This document shows positions 8,013 to 17,358 of a DNA stretch of 59,798 nucleotides, in pieces. Numbering within the stretch: position 1 is the stretch's first letter; each line of letters starts with the position of its first letter. The stretch covers positions 1 to 59,798 of the forward strand of contig JAJFLQ010000143.1 in the NCBI GenBank assembly GCA_021772615.1, in the 5' to 3' direction. Made by a program: the position numbers and the translations under genes. The DNA comes from Verrucomicrobiota bacterium (GTDB lineage: Bacteria > Verrucomicrobiota > Lentisphaeria > JABSQK01 > JAJFLO01). A model generated the notes under the pieces. That model did not search any database, was not told the origin of the DNA, and saw only the letters and a list, made by a program, of their open reading frames with translations.

Positions 8013-9140
8013 ATGCGACAACCAGAAAACATGAAGCCGGGCAATCTCGCGGGAGCACTTGTGGGCTGCGATGCAGCGCTGGAGACGGCGCTGCAGCACA
8101 TGAGCAACGAGGCGGCACTTATCATCGATAAGCACGGCCGCCTCTGCGGAATTGTAACCGACGGAGACCTGCGACGGGCGTTTCTGGCCGGGGCCTCCCT
8201 GGAGACACCGGTGGCCGATGTTATGACCCGGGAACCGCTTACAATCCGCGAGGGCTTGGGCCGCCATGAGATACGGTCGATCATGGTGAGTCGCAGCATC
8301 CGGCATCTGCCCGTTGTCGATGCGGAAGGGCGCCCGGTCGATCTCGAATTGCTAAAAAATCTATTCTCGGATCAGGAAATGAGTAAGGCGGTGGTGATGG
8401 CCGGGGGCCGCGGCACACGCCTGTGTCCGCTTACATTGTCAAAACCCAAGCCGCTGCTGAAGGTGGGCGACGATGTCATTCTCGACAATGTACTGAACGG
8501 CTTGAGCCGCAATGGCGTTTCGGATGTGATTATCAGCATCAATTATCTCGGAGAGCAGATTAAGGATCATGTGGAAGACGGCACCGCATACAATCTCAAT
8601 ATTCGCTATCTCGAAGAACACAAGCGCCTGGGCACCGCCGGCGCGCTGGGCCTGTTGAGTCCGCGTCCGACCAAGAGCATTATCGTGATGAACGCCGACC
8701 TCATCACCGATCTCGATTTTCGAACGCTGTGCCGCTATCACCAGGAGAGCGGGAATCACATCTCCATGTGCGTGCGTCGGCACAGTATGTCGGTCCCTTA
8801 CGGCGTCGTATCGCTGGATCCGGATAACCGTCGAGTACGCAAGCTCGAAGAAAAACCCGACTACACGTTTCTCGTAAATGCCGGCATTTACATGTTGCGT
8901 CCTGAGACGCTATCGCTCATTCCCGTCGACGGCTACTACGACATGGTATCCCTGATCGACGATGCGATCGCCGCCGGCATGACCGTAGGGGCGTTCCCGA
9001 TCCTCGAATACTGGCGTGACATCGGTCGTCCGGATGAGATGGATCAGGCGACGCGCGAATGGAAAACGCGTCACAACCGCCCGACCGATGGAACCGCAGC
9101 AAACGTACCGGTAGCTGCCGACACCCTGGAAATTGCCTGA
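8013..9140 (+). CDS. CBS-domain sugar nucleotidyltransferase, PtmE-like
   Basis: 375 residues. Residues 1-120 form a CBS pair (EAALIIDKHGRLCGIVTDGD, IRHLPVVDAEGRPVDLE). Residues 125-350 form a nucleotidyltransferase with the NTP-binding signature VVMAGGRGTRLCPLTLSKPK, then VDLIISINYLGEQ-type and NADLITD metal/base-binding motifs. This architecture is that of PtmE-type enzymes, which make GDP-glucosamine for legionaminic acid, and of related mannose/glucose-1-phosphate nucleotidyltransferases. Its position between flgK and flgL suggests the sugar is used on flagellin, as in Campylobacter flagellar glycosylation. The exact substrate cannot be read from sequence. Its stop is one base before the flgL start. 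Confidence 0.85.
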   Translation: MRQPENMKPGNLAGALVGCDAALETALQHMSNEAALIIDKHGRLCGIVTDGDLRRAFLAGASLETPVADVMTREPLTIREGLGRHEIRSIMVSRSIRHLPVVDAEGRPVDLELLKNLFSDQEMSKAVVMAGGRGTRLCPLTLSKPKPLLKVGDDVILDNVLNGLSRNGVSDVIISINYLGEQIKDHVEDGTAYNLNIRYLEEHKRLGTAGALGLLSPRPTKSIIVMNADLITDLDFRTLCRYHQESGNHISMCVRRHSMSVPYGVVSLDPDNRRVRKLEEKPDYTFLVNAGIYMLRPETLSLIPVDGYYDMVSLIDDAIAAGMTVGAFPILEYWRDIGRPDEMDQATREWKTRHNRPTDGTAANVPVAADTLEIA

Positions 9141-9141
9141 T

Positions 9142-10053
9142 ATGCGCATAACAAATCTCACGACACAGGCAAGAATCGCGCAGGATCTCTCAAAGGCGCA
9201 GTCCGAGTACGCGGATAAACAGCTGCAGATATCGTCCGGCCGGAACTACACGCGGCGATCAGAAGAACCATCTGCTGCCGCGGAAGCAGGCCGGCTCGAA
9301 CAGGAAAATGAACGTAGCGTGCAATGGGCCGAAAACGCCGGCCACGGGTTAAGCACGAGTCAGATCACCGGGGCACGGATCGATGAGATCGTCGACAGAA
9401 TGCATCGCGCCAACGAATTGGTTGTGCGCGCCAATGATGGCTCGTTGAGCACCGAGGATCGTCGAAATCTGGCCCTCGAAGTCGATAGTATTCTCGAAGA
9501 CATGGCGATTACCGCGAACGCGAAATTCAACGATTCATACCTGTTTGCCGGTACCCGGTCAGATCAGCCGGCATACGAGATCACACGTACCGACGGTCGA
9601 ATCACCGCTGTAAACTACAACGGTAACGATGACCGTAAACGCGTGCAAATAGGGGATCAGACAATGGTCGAGACGAGCGTATTGGGCAGCGGCTCCAACG
9701 GCCTCTTCGAAGACAACAGCCAGGGCGTTGATGTGTTTGATCACCTTATTCAGTTTCGTGACGAACTGAATGCGGATCAACCGCCGTCCGACACGACGGC
9801 CGCAGGCCTGGCAAATGACCTTGACAGTGCGATTTCTCACCTGGTATCAAACGGCGTGCAGCAAAGCCGGCTCCGCTCCCTCACGGAACACTACGCAGAT
9901 AAAGAGCAGGTGATCAACCATCGGATCGGTGAAATAGAAAATCTTGATGTGGCGCAGGCGATCACGCAATTAAGTCAGATGGAAGCGTCGTTTCAGGCAT
10001 CGCTACAGATGGCCGCGCGAATCAACCAGCTCAGCATCATTAACTTCATCTAG
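9142..10053 (+). CDS. flgL: Flagellar hook-associated protein 3, FlgL
   Basis: 303 residues of the flagellin/FlgL family: MRITNLTTQARIAQDLSKAQ at the N-terminus with the family motif KQLQISSGRNYTRRSEEPSA (about residues 26-45), a variable middle, and the C-terminal helices DVAQAITQLSQMEASFQASL ending AARINQLSIINFI. NDSYLFAGTRSDQPAY is typical of FlgL rather than flagellin. ATG 9142 is preferred to TTG 9133; it starts one base after the preceding stop. The 3' end overlaps the convergent uvrA by 8 bp. No flagellin gene or csrA follows. Confidence 0.93.
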   Translation: MRITNLTTQARIAQDLSKAQSEYADKQLQISSGRNYTRRSEEPSAAAEAGRLEQENERSVQWAENAGHGLSTSQITGARIDEIVDRMHRANELVVRANDGSLSTEDRRNLALEVDSILEDMAITANAKFNDSYLFAGTRSDQPAYEITRTDGRITAVNYNGNDDRKRVQIGDQTMVETSVLGSGSNGLFEDNSQGVDVFDHLIQFRDELNADQPPSDTTAAGLANDLDSAISHLVSNGVQQSRLRSLTEHYADKEQVINHRIGEIENLDVAQAITQLSQMEASFQASLQMAARINQLSIINFI

Positions 10054-12916
10054 CAGCCAGCTCGCGTTTCAGGTACGAGCCGGTATAGCCTCCCGTCTGA
10101 CTACAGATGTCCTCGGGCGTGCCCTCGGCAACAACGCCGCCGCCTTGGTCCCCGCCTTCCGGCCCCAGATCGATAATCCAGTCACACACCTTGATCACGT
10201 CCATATTGTGTTCGATCACAATAACCGTATTTTTCTGGTCGCGCAATCGACACAGAACGGCAAGCAGCTGTTTGACGTCGTCGATATGCAAGCCGGTCGT
10301 AGGTTCATCGAGGACGTAAACCGTGTGCCCGCGAGGCATCCGCGCAAGTTCGGAGGCAAGTTTGACGCGTTGCGCTTCGCCGCCGCTCAGCGTCGTCGCT
10401 GCCTGTCCCAACAGGATGTAGCCAAGGCCGACATCGTACAGGGTCTGCAACGTTTTGTTCAGCTTCGGTATAGCGTCAAAAAACGTGGTCGCTTCCTCAA
10501 CCGTCATTTCGAGCACATCCGCGATACTGCGGCCGCGATACAGGACAGTGAGTGTCTCACGATTGTAGCGCCGTCCTTTGCAAGCCTCGCAGACGACGTA
10601 AACATCTGGTAAGAACTGCATTTCGATCTTCTTCAGGCCACCGCCCAGGCACGCATCGCAGCGCCCGCCTTTGACATTGAAACTGAAACGGCCGGGCTTG
10701 TACCCGCGCATCCGGGATTCGGGCAATTTCGCGAATACATTCCGAATCACATCGAAACAGCCGGTGTAAGTCGCTGGATTCGAGCGAGGTGTGCGGCCGA
10801 TCGGACTTTGGTCGATAACAATCAATTTGTCGATCTTATTTAGTCCGAGAATCTTTGCGTGCGCGCCGGGTGCTTTGGCCCCATGGTTGAAGTGACGCTG
10901 AATAGCACGGACGAGGATTCCGTTTACCAGCGTACTCTTGCCGGAGCCGGATACACCGGTGATGCAACAAAACGTTCCCAACGGAATCCGAACGCGTATA
11001 TCCTTGAGATTATTCATCGTGGCGCCGACGACGGTAAGGGATGAGCCGTTGCCGGCGCTACGCTGCTCCGGTACTTCAACCTGCCTCGTGCCGTTGAGAT
11101 ACTGGGCCGTCAGCGACGTCTTCGATCGCAGAATTTGTCCGGGTTTACCCGACGCCACCAATGTACCGCCGTGCACGCCGGCGCCGGGCCCCATATCAAG
11201 GATAAAATCCGCGGCCCGAATCGTGTCGAGGTCGTGTTCGACAACCACAATGGAATTACCGACATCGCGCAAGTCGGTAAGGGTGCGCAGCAAACGCTCA
11301 TTGTCCCGCTGATGCAGCCCTATACTGGGTTCATCAAGGACATAGAGCACACCTGTCAGACCGCTCCCGACCTGCGTTGCGAGCCGAATCCGCTGCGCCT
11401 CGCCGCCGGATAACGTACCGCTTTCACGATTCAGCGTGAGATATCCCAATCCAACCGCGGCGAGAAATCCGAGACGTGCGGAAATTTCACGAATGATCTC
11501 GCCAGCGATTAGCGCCTCTTCCCCGCGCAGGTCAAGTTGAGCAACGCAGTCACGACAGTCGTCGACACTAAGGCCAATGAACGCGGCCAACGACCGGCCG
11601 CGCAGCGTGACGGCAAGACTTTCGGGCCTCAAGCGTGCGCCATTGCACGAGCGACAGGGATGCTTGCGCATGATCTTCTTGAGACGCTCCTTCATCATTA
11701 TGGACTCGGTTTCGCGATAGCGCCGGTTGAGCATCGGTACAATGCCTTCGAACGGCTTGCTGTTGGTAACCGTTCGGCGACGCCAACGGTACGTGAAGGT
11801 GATGACCTCGTCGCCTGAGCCGTGGAGGACCGTATCCTGGTGACGTTGCGCGAGCTTCTCGAACGGTGTCGCGAGACTGAACGTATAGTGATCGGCGACG
11901 CACTTGAGAATATTATTGTAGTACGTGATCAACCGTCGCGGCCCTTTCTTGAGGAGCGGCACCGCGCCGCTATTAAGGGATTTCGATGGTTCAAGAATCT
12001 CTGCTTCGTCCACTTCGTCGGTCGTCCCGAGGCCATGACATTCCGGACAGGCGCCATACGGGCTGTTGAACGAGAAGTTACGCGGCTGCAATTCACCGAT
12101 GCTGATGTTACACCGCGTGCAGGCAAGTTGTTCGCTGATGGTCTCCTCGCGCCATTTATCTGGCGACGCCGGATCTTGAAACAATGCCGTCATGATGCCA
12201 TCGCCGTGTCTGAGACATCGTTCAACGGATTCGAATAGACGTGTGTCAGACAACTTTCCGGTAACCAGCCGGTCGACCACAGCCTCGATGGTATGGGCGC
12301 AGTTTTTTTCCAGGACGATGTCGTCGTCCAGGGAACAAACATCGCCATCGACCCGGGCACGCGTAAATCCATCGCGCCGCACGGCCTCGATGATCTCGCG
12401 ATGCTCGCCCTTGCGACCGCTCACATATGGGGCCAAAAGCATCAACCGACGCCCGGCCGGCTGGCTGGCGAGATGATCACATATCTGCTGGACACTCTGT
12501 CCCGATACGGCCTCGCCGCAACGCGGACAGTGAGGCTCACCGATGTGCGCGTACAAGAGGCGGAGATAGTCATAGATTTCGGTAGTCGTGGCCACAATCG
12601 ACCTCGGACTGGCGCCCGAGGCGCGCTGCTCGATTGCGATAGCCGGCGATAGGCCCTCGATATGATCCACATCCGGCTTCTGCATGCGATCCAGGAACTG
12701 CCGGGCGTATGCCGATAGACTCTCCACATACCGACGTTGCCCTTCTGCATAAAGCGTGTCGAACGCCAACGATGACTTGCCCGAACCGCTCGGACCCGTG
12801 ATCACAACCAACCGGTTGCGGGGCATTCTTACGTCGATATTCTTGAGATTGTGCTGCCGCGCGCCAAAGATGGCAATGTCGCGCGCTGCGGCACCAATTG
12901 ATCGTTTTTGGGTCAT
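10046..12916 (-). CDS. uvrA: Excinuclease ABC subunit A, UvrA
   Basis: About 956 residues from ATG 12916; an upstream ATG at 12979 would add 21 unconserved residues. It has two ABC ATPase modules: Walker A GPSGSGKSSLAF near residue 41 and GVSGSGKSTLVNG, with signatures LSGGEAQRIRLATQ and LSGGEAQRVKLASEL and Walker B VYVLDEP in both. Zinc modules are visible as CTRC...CPEC and CDAC...CEAC. UvrA recognises damaged DNA with UvrB in nucleotide excision repair. It is convergent with flgL, with an 8-bp overlap, and no SOS box was recognised upstream. Length and motifs are complete. Confidence 0.97.
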   Translation of the reverse strand: MTQKRSIGAAARDIAIFGARQHNLKNIDVRMPRNRLVVITGPSGSGKSSLAFDTLYAEGQRRYVESLSAYARQFLDRMQKPDVDHIEGLSPAIAIEQRASGASPRSIVATTTEIYDYLRLLYAHIGEPHCPRCGEAVSGQSVQQICDHLASQPAGRRLMLLAPYVSGRKGEHREIIEAVRRDGFTRARVDGDVCSLDDDIVLEKNCAHTIEAVVDRLVTGKLSDTRLFESVERCLRHGDGIMTALFQDPASPDKWREETISEQLACTRCNISIGELQPRNFSFNSPYGACPECHGLGTTDEVDEAEILEPSKSLNSGAVPLLKKGPRRLITYYNNILKCVADHYTFSLATPFEKLAQRHQDTVLHGSGDEVITFTYRWRRRTVTNSKPFEGIVPMLNRRYRETESIMMKERLKKIMRKHPCRSCNGARLRPESLAVTLRGRSLAAFIGLSVDDCRDCVAQLDLRGEEALIAGEIIREISARLGFLAAVGLGYLTLNRESGTLSGGEAQRIRLATQVGSGLTGVLYVLDEPSIGLHQRDNERLLRTLTDLRDVGNSIVVVEHDLDTIRAADFILDMGPGAGVHGGTLVASGKPGQILRSKTSLTAQYLNGTRQVEVPEQRSAGNGSSLTVVGATMNNLKDIRVRIPLGTFCCITGVSGSGKSTLVNGILVRAIQRHFNHGAKAPGAHAKILGLNKIDKLIVIDQSPIGRTPRSNPATYTGCFDVIRNVFAKLPESRMRGYKPGRFSFNVKGGRCDACLGGGLKKIEMQFLPDVYVVCEACKGRRYNRETLTVLYRGRSIADVLEMTVEEATTFFDAIPKLNKTLQTLYDVGLGYILLGQAATTLSGGEAQRVKLASELARMPRGHTVYVLDEPTTGLHIDDVKQLLAVLCRLRDQKNTVIVIEHNMDVIKVCDWIIDLGPEGGDQGGGVVAEGTPEDICSQTGGYTGSYLKRELAAR

Positions 12917-13169
12917 AACGTCATGAACTGATGGTTTTAGAGACAACGGCTGGAGTAAAATTGAACCGACTGCGGCCATTCCAACAAGGCAACCTGGCCC
13001 GCTTTCCAGAGGGATACCGTGCCAGAATAAAGAACGCTAAATGTAACAACGGAACCGCGTAAGGCAATGCAGGACGGCTAACGGAAGCGGCACGGGATGC
13101 CGGGACCGTTCACCAGAACTCAGTCGTTTGAGATAAAGGCCCTGTAAAATTCAACACCCATTGGGGGGC
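12917..13169 (-). other. Intergenic region upstream of uvrA
   Basis: No intact gene. It borders histidine-kinase debris and contains several short frames interrupted by stops. A weak inverted repeat, AACGG...CCGTT, lies near 13080-13110. No promoter was recognised with confidence. Confidence 0.35.
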
Positions 13170-13283
13170 ATGAATTCGACGGTGCGGGCGAGCGCCGGCC
13201 TGACCTTCGTAGAATGGATCATCAAGCAGCATAGTGGAAATGTGCGGCTGACGTCCGTGCCGGGTGCCGGCACGACATCTTAA
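13170..13283 (+). pseudogene. Histidine kinase remnant: C-terminal ATPase G2-box fragment
   Basis: From ATG 13170 a 37-residue frame ends in TAA at 13281-13283. Residues 10-37 read GLTFVEWIIKQHSGNVRLTS then VPGAGTTS. This aligns with the end of HATPase_c domains of sensor kinases (GLGLATVxGIVKQHGGxVRVxSEPGxGTTF). Nothing of the N, G1 or HisKA regions precedes it in frame. It abuts a second kinase fragment on the opposite strand, so both probably derive from one gene broken by inversion and deletion. Confidence 0.6.
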
Positions 13284-13370
13284 TTTCCTCACGGCGAGGT
13301 TGCCCAATTTTCCGGTCAGAAGATTGTTAAAGTCATGGGCCCAGCCGCCGGCAGGCAATCCAATGGGGTC
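13281..13370 (-). pseudogene. Histidine kinase remnant: HisKA H-box fragment (inverted)
   Basis: Read on the minus strand from 13370: DPIGLPAGGWAHDFNNLLTG then KLGNLAVRKL. This is the phosphoacceptor H-box of the AHDFNNLL class of sensor kinases (SIGLLAGGIAHDFNNLLTxILGN). The surrounding frame has no other conserved kinase sequence. The fragment meets the plus-strand G2-box piece within three bases (13281-13283), the signature of a rearranged dead gene. Confidence 0.6.
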
Positions 13371-13446
13371 GTATCTCTTGTTAGATTTCGAAATTGGACC
13401 GATGCCGACTGTGCGGGGCGACACCCGGTTGCCACTGCTTCGGGTA

Positions 13447-14631
13447 TCAGACTGCGGCAACAGATGTTACGTCGTAGACTATTCGACCTTCGACCACTGT
13501 CATTTGCACATCGTGATTCGCATTCATTATTACCAGATCAGCACGCTTTCCCGGTTTGATTTCGCCGCGATCCTGCAAACCGATGCTCCGGGCCGGATTA
13601 ATCGTGAAACATGCCACTGCTTCGGAATCCGTCAGATGCGAATACTCCAGCAAACGTCGAAAGTTTTCATCGAGGAATGCTGTGGCGCCGGCGAGTACGC
13701 CGTCCACCAGCACTGCCCTGCCGTTCTTGACACAAATGGCTTCGTCACCGAACTTGTAGTCGCCGTCTTTGAGACCAGCGGCTTCGTTGGCATTACTGAT
13801 ACCGACGAGCTTACTCTTGGGAATACAGCGGCATGCCAGATCAATCATGCGTGGGTGGATGTGGATCCCGTCAACGATCAACTCAACCCACAGGCGTTCA
13901 TCGGTCATCGCGATCGCCGCCAGACCGACGTGGCGCTGACGCAATGGCTCCATACCATTGTAAAGATGACTGCAGCGGTAGGCGCCGATATCGATCGCGC
14001 GGAGAACGGTTTTCTGATCGGCAACAGTATGCCCCATGGACGGCGCAATGTCGTGCTGCAGAAGCAACTCCACGAGTTCAAGGGCGCCGTCCAGCTCGGG
14101 GGCGAATGTAAGGATCTTGATACCGCCCCGCCCGGTTGCGATCAACCGCTCGACTTCGGCGATATCGATATCGCGCACGTGGAGCTGGGCATGCGCGCCG
14201 CGTTTGCGCATGCTCAAATACGGACCTTCCACATGAATACCGACAGCGACCGCGCCCGACGACTGCTTGTTCAAGTGCTCCGCGAGCGCGGTTACCACAG
14301 CTAACAGCCGTGTAGGATCGGCCGATTGGGTTGTCGGAATGAACGTCGTCACACCGTGTTTCGCCAGTATTTTCGACATTCCGGACAAAGACCGCTCGGC
14401 GTCGGCGTGCATACAGTCAAACCCACCGGCGCCGTAGATGTGCGTATCTATGAAACCTGGCGCAGCATAGCACCCGGGAAGCTCGATGACATGGTAATCT
14501 TCGGTGTGCGTGAATGCAGAGAACCCACCAACAGACAGAATGTGGCCGTTGTTGATCACGATCGCCGCGTTGTTGATGGTATGCCAGGGCGTCAAGCAAT
14601 GATCGAGGTGTATGAGAAGATCTTTTGACAT
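13447..14631 (-). CDS. nagA: N-acetylglucosamine-6-phosphate deacetylase, NagA
   Basis: 394 residues of the amidohydrolase fold. Key features: GFIDTHIYGAGGFDCM (about residues 59-74), KHGVTTFIPTT, the metal ligand Glu in HVEGPYLS, His in SMGHTVAD and SHLYNGM, the catalytic Asp in the ISNANEAAG/VDG region, and a C-terminal INPARSIGLQDRGEIKPGKR. NagA removes acetate from GlcNAc-6-P, feeding amino-sugar catabolism or wall recycling. ATG 14631 has AAAGG 7 bp upstream. It is the last gene of the operon after dnaG (24-bp gap); no nagB is nearby. Substrate could be a related acetylated amino sugar. Confidence 0.9.
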   Translation of the reverse strand: MSKDLLIHLDHCLTPWHTINNAAIVINNGHILSVGGFSAFTHTEDYHVIELPGCYAAPGFIDTHIYGAGGFDCMHADAERSLSGMSKILAKHGVTTFIPTTQSADPTRLLAVVTALAEHLNKQSSGAVAVGIHVEGPYLSMRKRGAHAQLHVRDIDIAEVERLIATGRGGIKILTFAPELDGALELVELLLQHDIAPSMGHTVADQKTVLRAIDIGAYRCSHLYNGMEPLRQRHVGLAAIAMTDERLWVELIVDGIHIHPRMIDLACRCIPKSKLVGISNANEAAGLKDGDYKFGDEAICVKNGRAVLVDGVLAGATAFLDENFRRLLEYSHLTDSEAVACFTINPARSIGLQDRGEIKPGKRADLVIMNANHDVQMTVVEGRIVYDVTSVAAV

Positions 14632-14655
14632 CACCAAACCTTTGATGCAATCCGA

Positions 14656-16506
14656 TCACTCGCCTTCGCGAAGGCGGTTATAGAGTTTACTTTTCTGCGT
14701 GCGCAACGTGATAATCTTCCGCTGCATCGCCGTACGCTCGGCACGGGATGCGGACGCCTGCATCTTCGTTTGCAGATCGACCATGGTGCGGTCGATGCCG
14801 GGTATCAGAATACCGCGATACAAACAATCGGCATACGCTTTGGACAGCTTTCTGCTCTCGCAATCCCTTCCGAAGTCGGGATCAAACAACGCTTTGCCGA
14901 CCTCACCGGAATCATAGTCTGCCAGTTTTCCGGCGAGTACGTCTGCCGCATCAGACCATTCGCCCTGTTCCGCCATCGCCAGAACTTCGTTCAGCGCGCG
15001 GCCGGACGGTGTTTGGCTTATCATCGAGACCGGCAATTCGTCAATCAACTGCTGAGCCCAGCGTTGGTGATGAACGGCAAGTTGCAAGAGAATGGATTCC
15101 GGATTCGAACCCACGATCGGCGCCGGCTCGACAGCAACAACCGCAGTCCGCGACGCGACGACGGACGAGACGGCGCCCGTCTGCTTTTTCAGGATCCGCT
15201 GTAGTTCACTAGATACTGCATGCTCCGGCACTTTCAATCGCTGACTCAGAATTCGGCAATATTCCGCCTGCCCGACGAAACTGTCGAGCCTCGCGACCAC
15301 GGTCAGAAACGCCTCGGAAATTTCCGCTTTTCCTGTCGGCGTCGTGACATCGTGATTGCGCATCGCGTTTTCCATAAAGAAAATGAAAAAGTCGCACGCC
15401 TCGTCGACCCGCTCCTGCAGAGCAACGACCCCGCGCTCACCGATCAGGCTGTCCGGATCGGTTCCCTCAGGCAGCGTCACGACCCGGGTCTTCAGCCCTG
15501 CGGGCAGGAACGCATCGACCGCCTTCAGCGCTGCCGCGGTGCCGGCGGTGTCGGAGTCGAACATGATGACGAGGGTGTCCGTGTACCGTCTGAGTAATCG
15601 GGCCTGTTCTGCTGTGAATGCAGTGCCCATGGGCGCAAGGGCGTTTGTCAATCCGGCCTTATGGCAGGCGATCACGTCCATCTGCCCTTCGCACAGCAGG
15701 GCAAATCCCCGGGATTTGATCCCTTCCCGGGCGAGGTGCAGACCATAGAGCACACGGCCCTTGTGAAACAACGCGGTCTCGGGGTTGTTGATGTACTTTG
15801 CACCGGCCACGTCGGGATCCAGCTTACGGCCGCTGAAGGCGATCACCCGCCCGTGTTCGTTACATATTGGAAACATCAGTCGATTACGGAAACGGTCATA
15901 GGCCGCCGACTTCGGATCTTCAGGCTGCTTGAGACTTAAAACGCCCGCTTCTACCATGAACGCAAGAGAATGGCCGTGGCGCTCGCCCCACGCGCGTGCC
16001 GCGCGCCATTGGTCCGGGGCATATCCGATTCCGAATGTGCTCACAATCGCGTCGCTCAATGCACGCTTGCGAACATATTCCAATGCATGCCCGGCATCCG
16101 GTGCATGAAGGTTTTTGCGATACCAGTTTGCGAGATCGTCAAAAAAGCTGTAGTACTGCTCCCTGCTCTTTAGCGACGACTTCCCCCCAGCGGACCGGTC
16201 GCCACCGGGCCTGGAGGGTTCGGGAAACGGCAGGCCCGCCCGGGATGCGAGCGACTTCAGCGCGATGATAAAGTCGACACCCTCGTGGTCCATGACAAAC
16301 CGAATCACGTCCCCGCCCTTGCGACAACCGAAACAATAATACGCCTGGTCGGCGGGATAAATCGTGAACGACGGTGTTTTTTCGTTATGAAACGGGCACA
16401 ACGCGCGATAATTCGTACCAGCACGCTTCACGGTTATGTACGATCCGATAACGTCCACGATATCACATGTGCTTTTGAGTTGTTCCTTGAATGCGTTTAG
16501 CTCCAT
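14656..16506 (-). CDS. dnaG: DNA primase, DnaG
   Basis: 616 residues. The N-terminal CHC2 zinc finger is complete (ALCPFHNEKTPSFT, then YYCFGCRKGG; about residues 36-66). The TOPRIM catalytic core follows with EGQMDVIACHKAGL and MFDSDTAGTAAA. The C-terminal region is the helicase-binding domain and is poorly conserved. DnaG makes RNA primers at the replication fork. It sits between a TPR lipoprotein and nagA in a minus-strand operon with gaps of about 20 bp, away from the usual rpsU-dnaG-rpoD arrangement; no rpoD follows. Confidence 0.96.
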   Translation of the reverse strand: MELNAFKEQLKSTCDIVDVIGSYITVKRAGTNYRALCPFHNEKTPSFTIYPADQAYYCFGCRKGGDVIRFVMDHEGVDFIIALKSLASRAGLPFPEPSRPGGDRSAGGKSSLKSREQYYSFFDDLANWYRKNLHAPDAGHALEYVRKRALSDAIVSTFGIGYAPDQWRAARAWGERHGHSLAFMVEAGVLSLKQPEDPKSAAYDRFRNRLMFPICNEHGRVIAFSGRKLDPDVAGAKYINNPETALFHKGRVLYGLHLAREGIKSRGFALLCEGQMDVIACHKAGLTNALAPMGTAFTAEQARLLRRYTDTLVIMFDSDTAGTAAALKAVDAFLPAGLKTRVVTLPEGTDPDSLIGERGVVALQERVDEACDFFIFFMENAMRNHDVTTPTGKAEISEAFLTVVARLDSFVGQAEYCRILSQRLKVPEHAVSSELQRILKKQTGAVSSVVASRTAVVAVEPAPIVGSNPESILLQLAVHHQRWAQQLIDELPVSMISQTPSGRALNEVLAMAEQGEWSDAADVLAGKLADYDSGEVGKALFDPDFGRDCESRKLSKAYADCLYRGILIPGIDRTMVDLQTKMQASASRAERTAMQRKIITLRTQKSKLYNRLREGE

Positions 16507-16527
16507 GTCGTGCCACGTCCTGATGAT

Positions 16528-17346
16528 TCAAATCGATTCGGTCTCGGCGCGCATCGACGACAATTGCTTGAGTCTGGCGGTCACTCGACGGCGTTGCTTG
16601 TGGTAATTATCGCCGGCTGTATCGAGGAAGCGCTGATAGAATGTCGCCGCTATTTTCGGTTTGCTCAAATGCCGGTCGTTCAACACCGCCATATTCAAGA
16701 GAATGAGTGGATGCCCTCCAGAAAGCGCGAGCGCCCTGGAAAACGAACTCAGTGCGTGCCGAAAATCGCCATCCCGCATCCGGCACACGCCAAGACCGTT
16801 GTGAGCGAGGTAGGCATGTTGGAATGACGCGCGGCCAACAAGGTCGGCAAAGAGTTCGCCGGCAACCGGATGCTGCAGTTCCAAGGCACAGTTCGCAGCC
16901 AATATCAGTGTATCCAGATGCTCCGGATCATGACTGCGGCAGGCCCCAAGGTGGTCGAACGCCTTGAGGTAGAGGTGATCCTCGTAGAACATCTTACCAA
17001 GCCAGTAGTTGAGCATGAAATGACCACCGTCCTGCTCCAGGCCGTCTTTTGCCACCTGCTTGGCCTGCTCGCGGCGTCCGGTGTGGTACAGGCATATCAC
17101 GTAAAAGGTGACCACATTGGCGTCGGTGAGACCGTTCTTCACACACGACTCCGTCAACCGAAGGGCGCGCTTCCAACTTGACGTATCACCGCTGTCGGCG
17201 GCGACTACGGCTTGGTGTATGAGCGTCGTAACGTCGTCCCGCACGCAGCTGCAACAGAGACACCAGGCGATCAATGCCGGAACCAGCTGACGCCACCGCG
17301 CGGCCGGACGTGCCACCGCGCATGAAGCTGTACGTTGCGTAATCAT
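16528..17346 (-). CDS. TPR-repeat lipoprotein
   Basis: 272 residues. A basic N-terminus leads to a hydrophobic segment and a Cys-rich lipobox region (QLVPALIAWCLCCSC, about residues 21-35), suggesting lipidation and export. The rest is helical tetratricopeptide-like repeats, including YVICLYHTGRREQAKQVAKD, YWLGKMFYEDHLYLKAFDHL and GLGVCRMRDGDFRHALSSFS. Such proteins act as scaffolds in envelope assembly. It lies 12 bp after msbA and 21 bp before dnaG. A role with the LPS-export genes upstream is plausible but cannot be shown. Confidence 0.7.
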   Translation of the reverse strand: MITQRTASCAVARPAARWRQLVPALIAWCLCCSCVRDDVTTLIHQAVVAADSGDTSSWKRALRLTESCVKNGLTDANVVTFYVICLYHTGRREQAKQVAKDGLEQDGGHFMLNYWLGKMFYEDHLYLKAFDHLGACRSHDPEHLDTLILAANCALELQHPVAGELFADLVGRASFQHAYLAHNGLGVCRMRDGDFRHALSSFSRALALSGGHPLILLNMAVLNDRHLSKPKIAATFYQRFLDTAGDNYHKQRRRVTARLKQLSSMRAETESI

Positions 17347-17358
17347 GCGACAACAAAA

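Noticed and set aside
13264..14304. Long plus-strand ORF (346 residues)
   Set aside because: Antisense to nagA, which has full amidohydrolase motifs on the minus strand.
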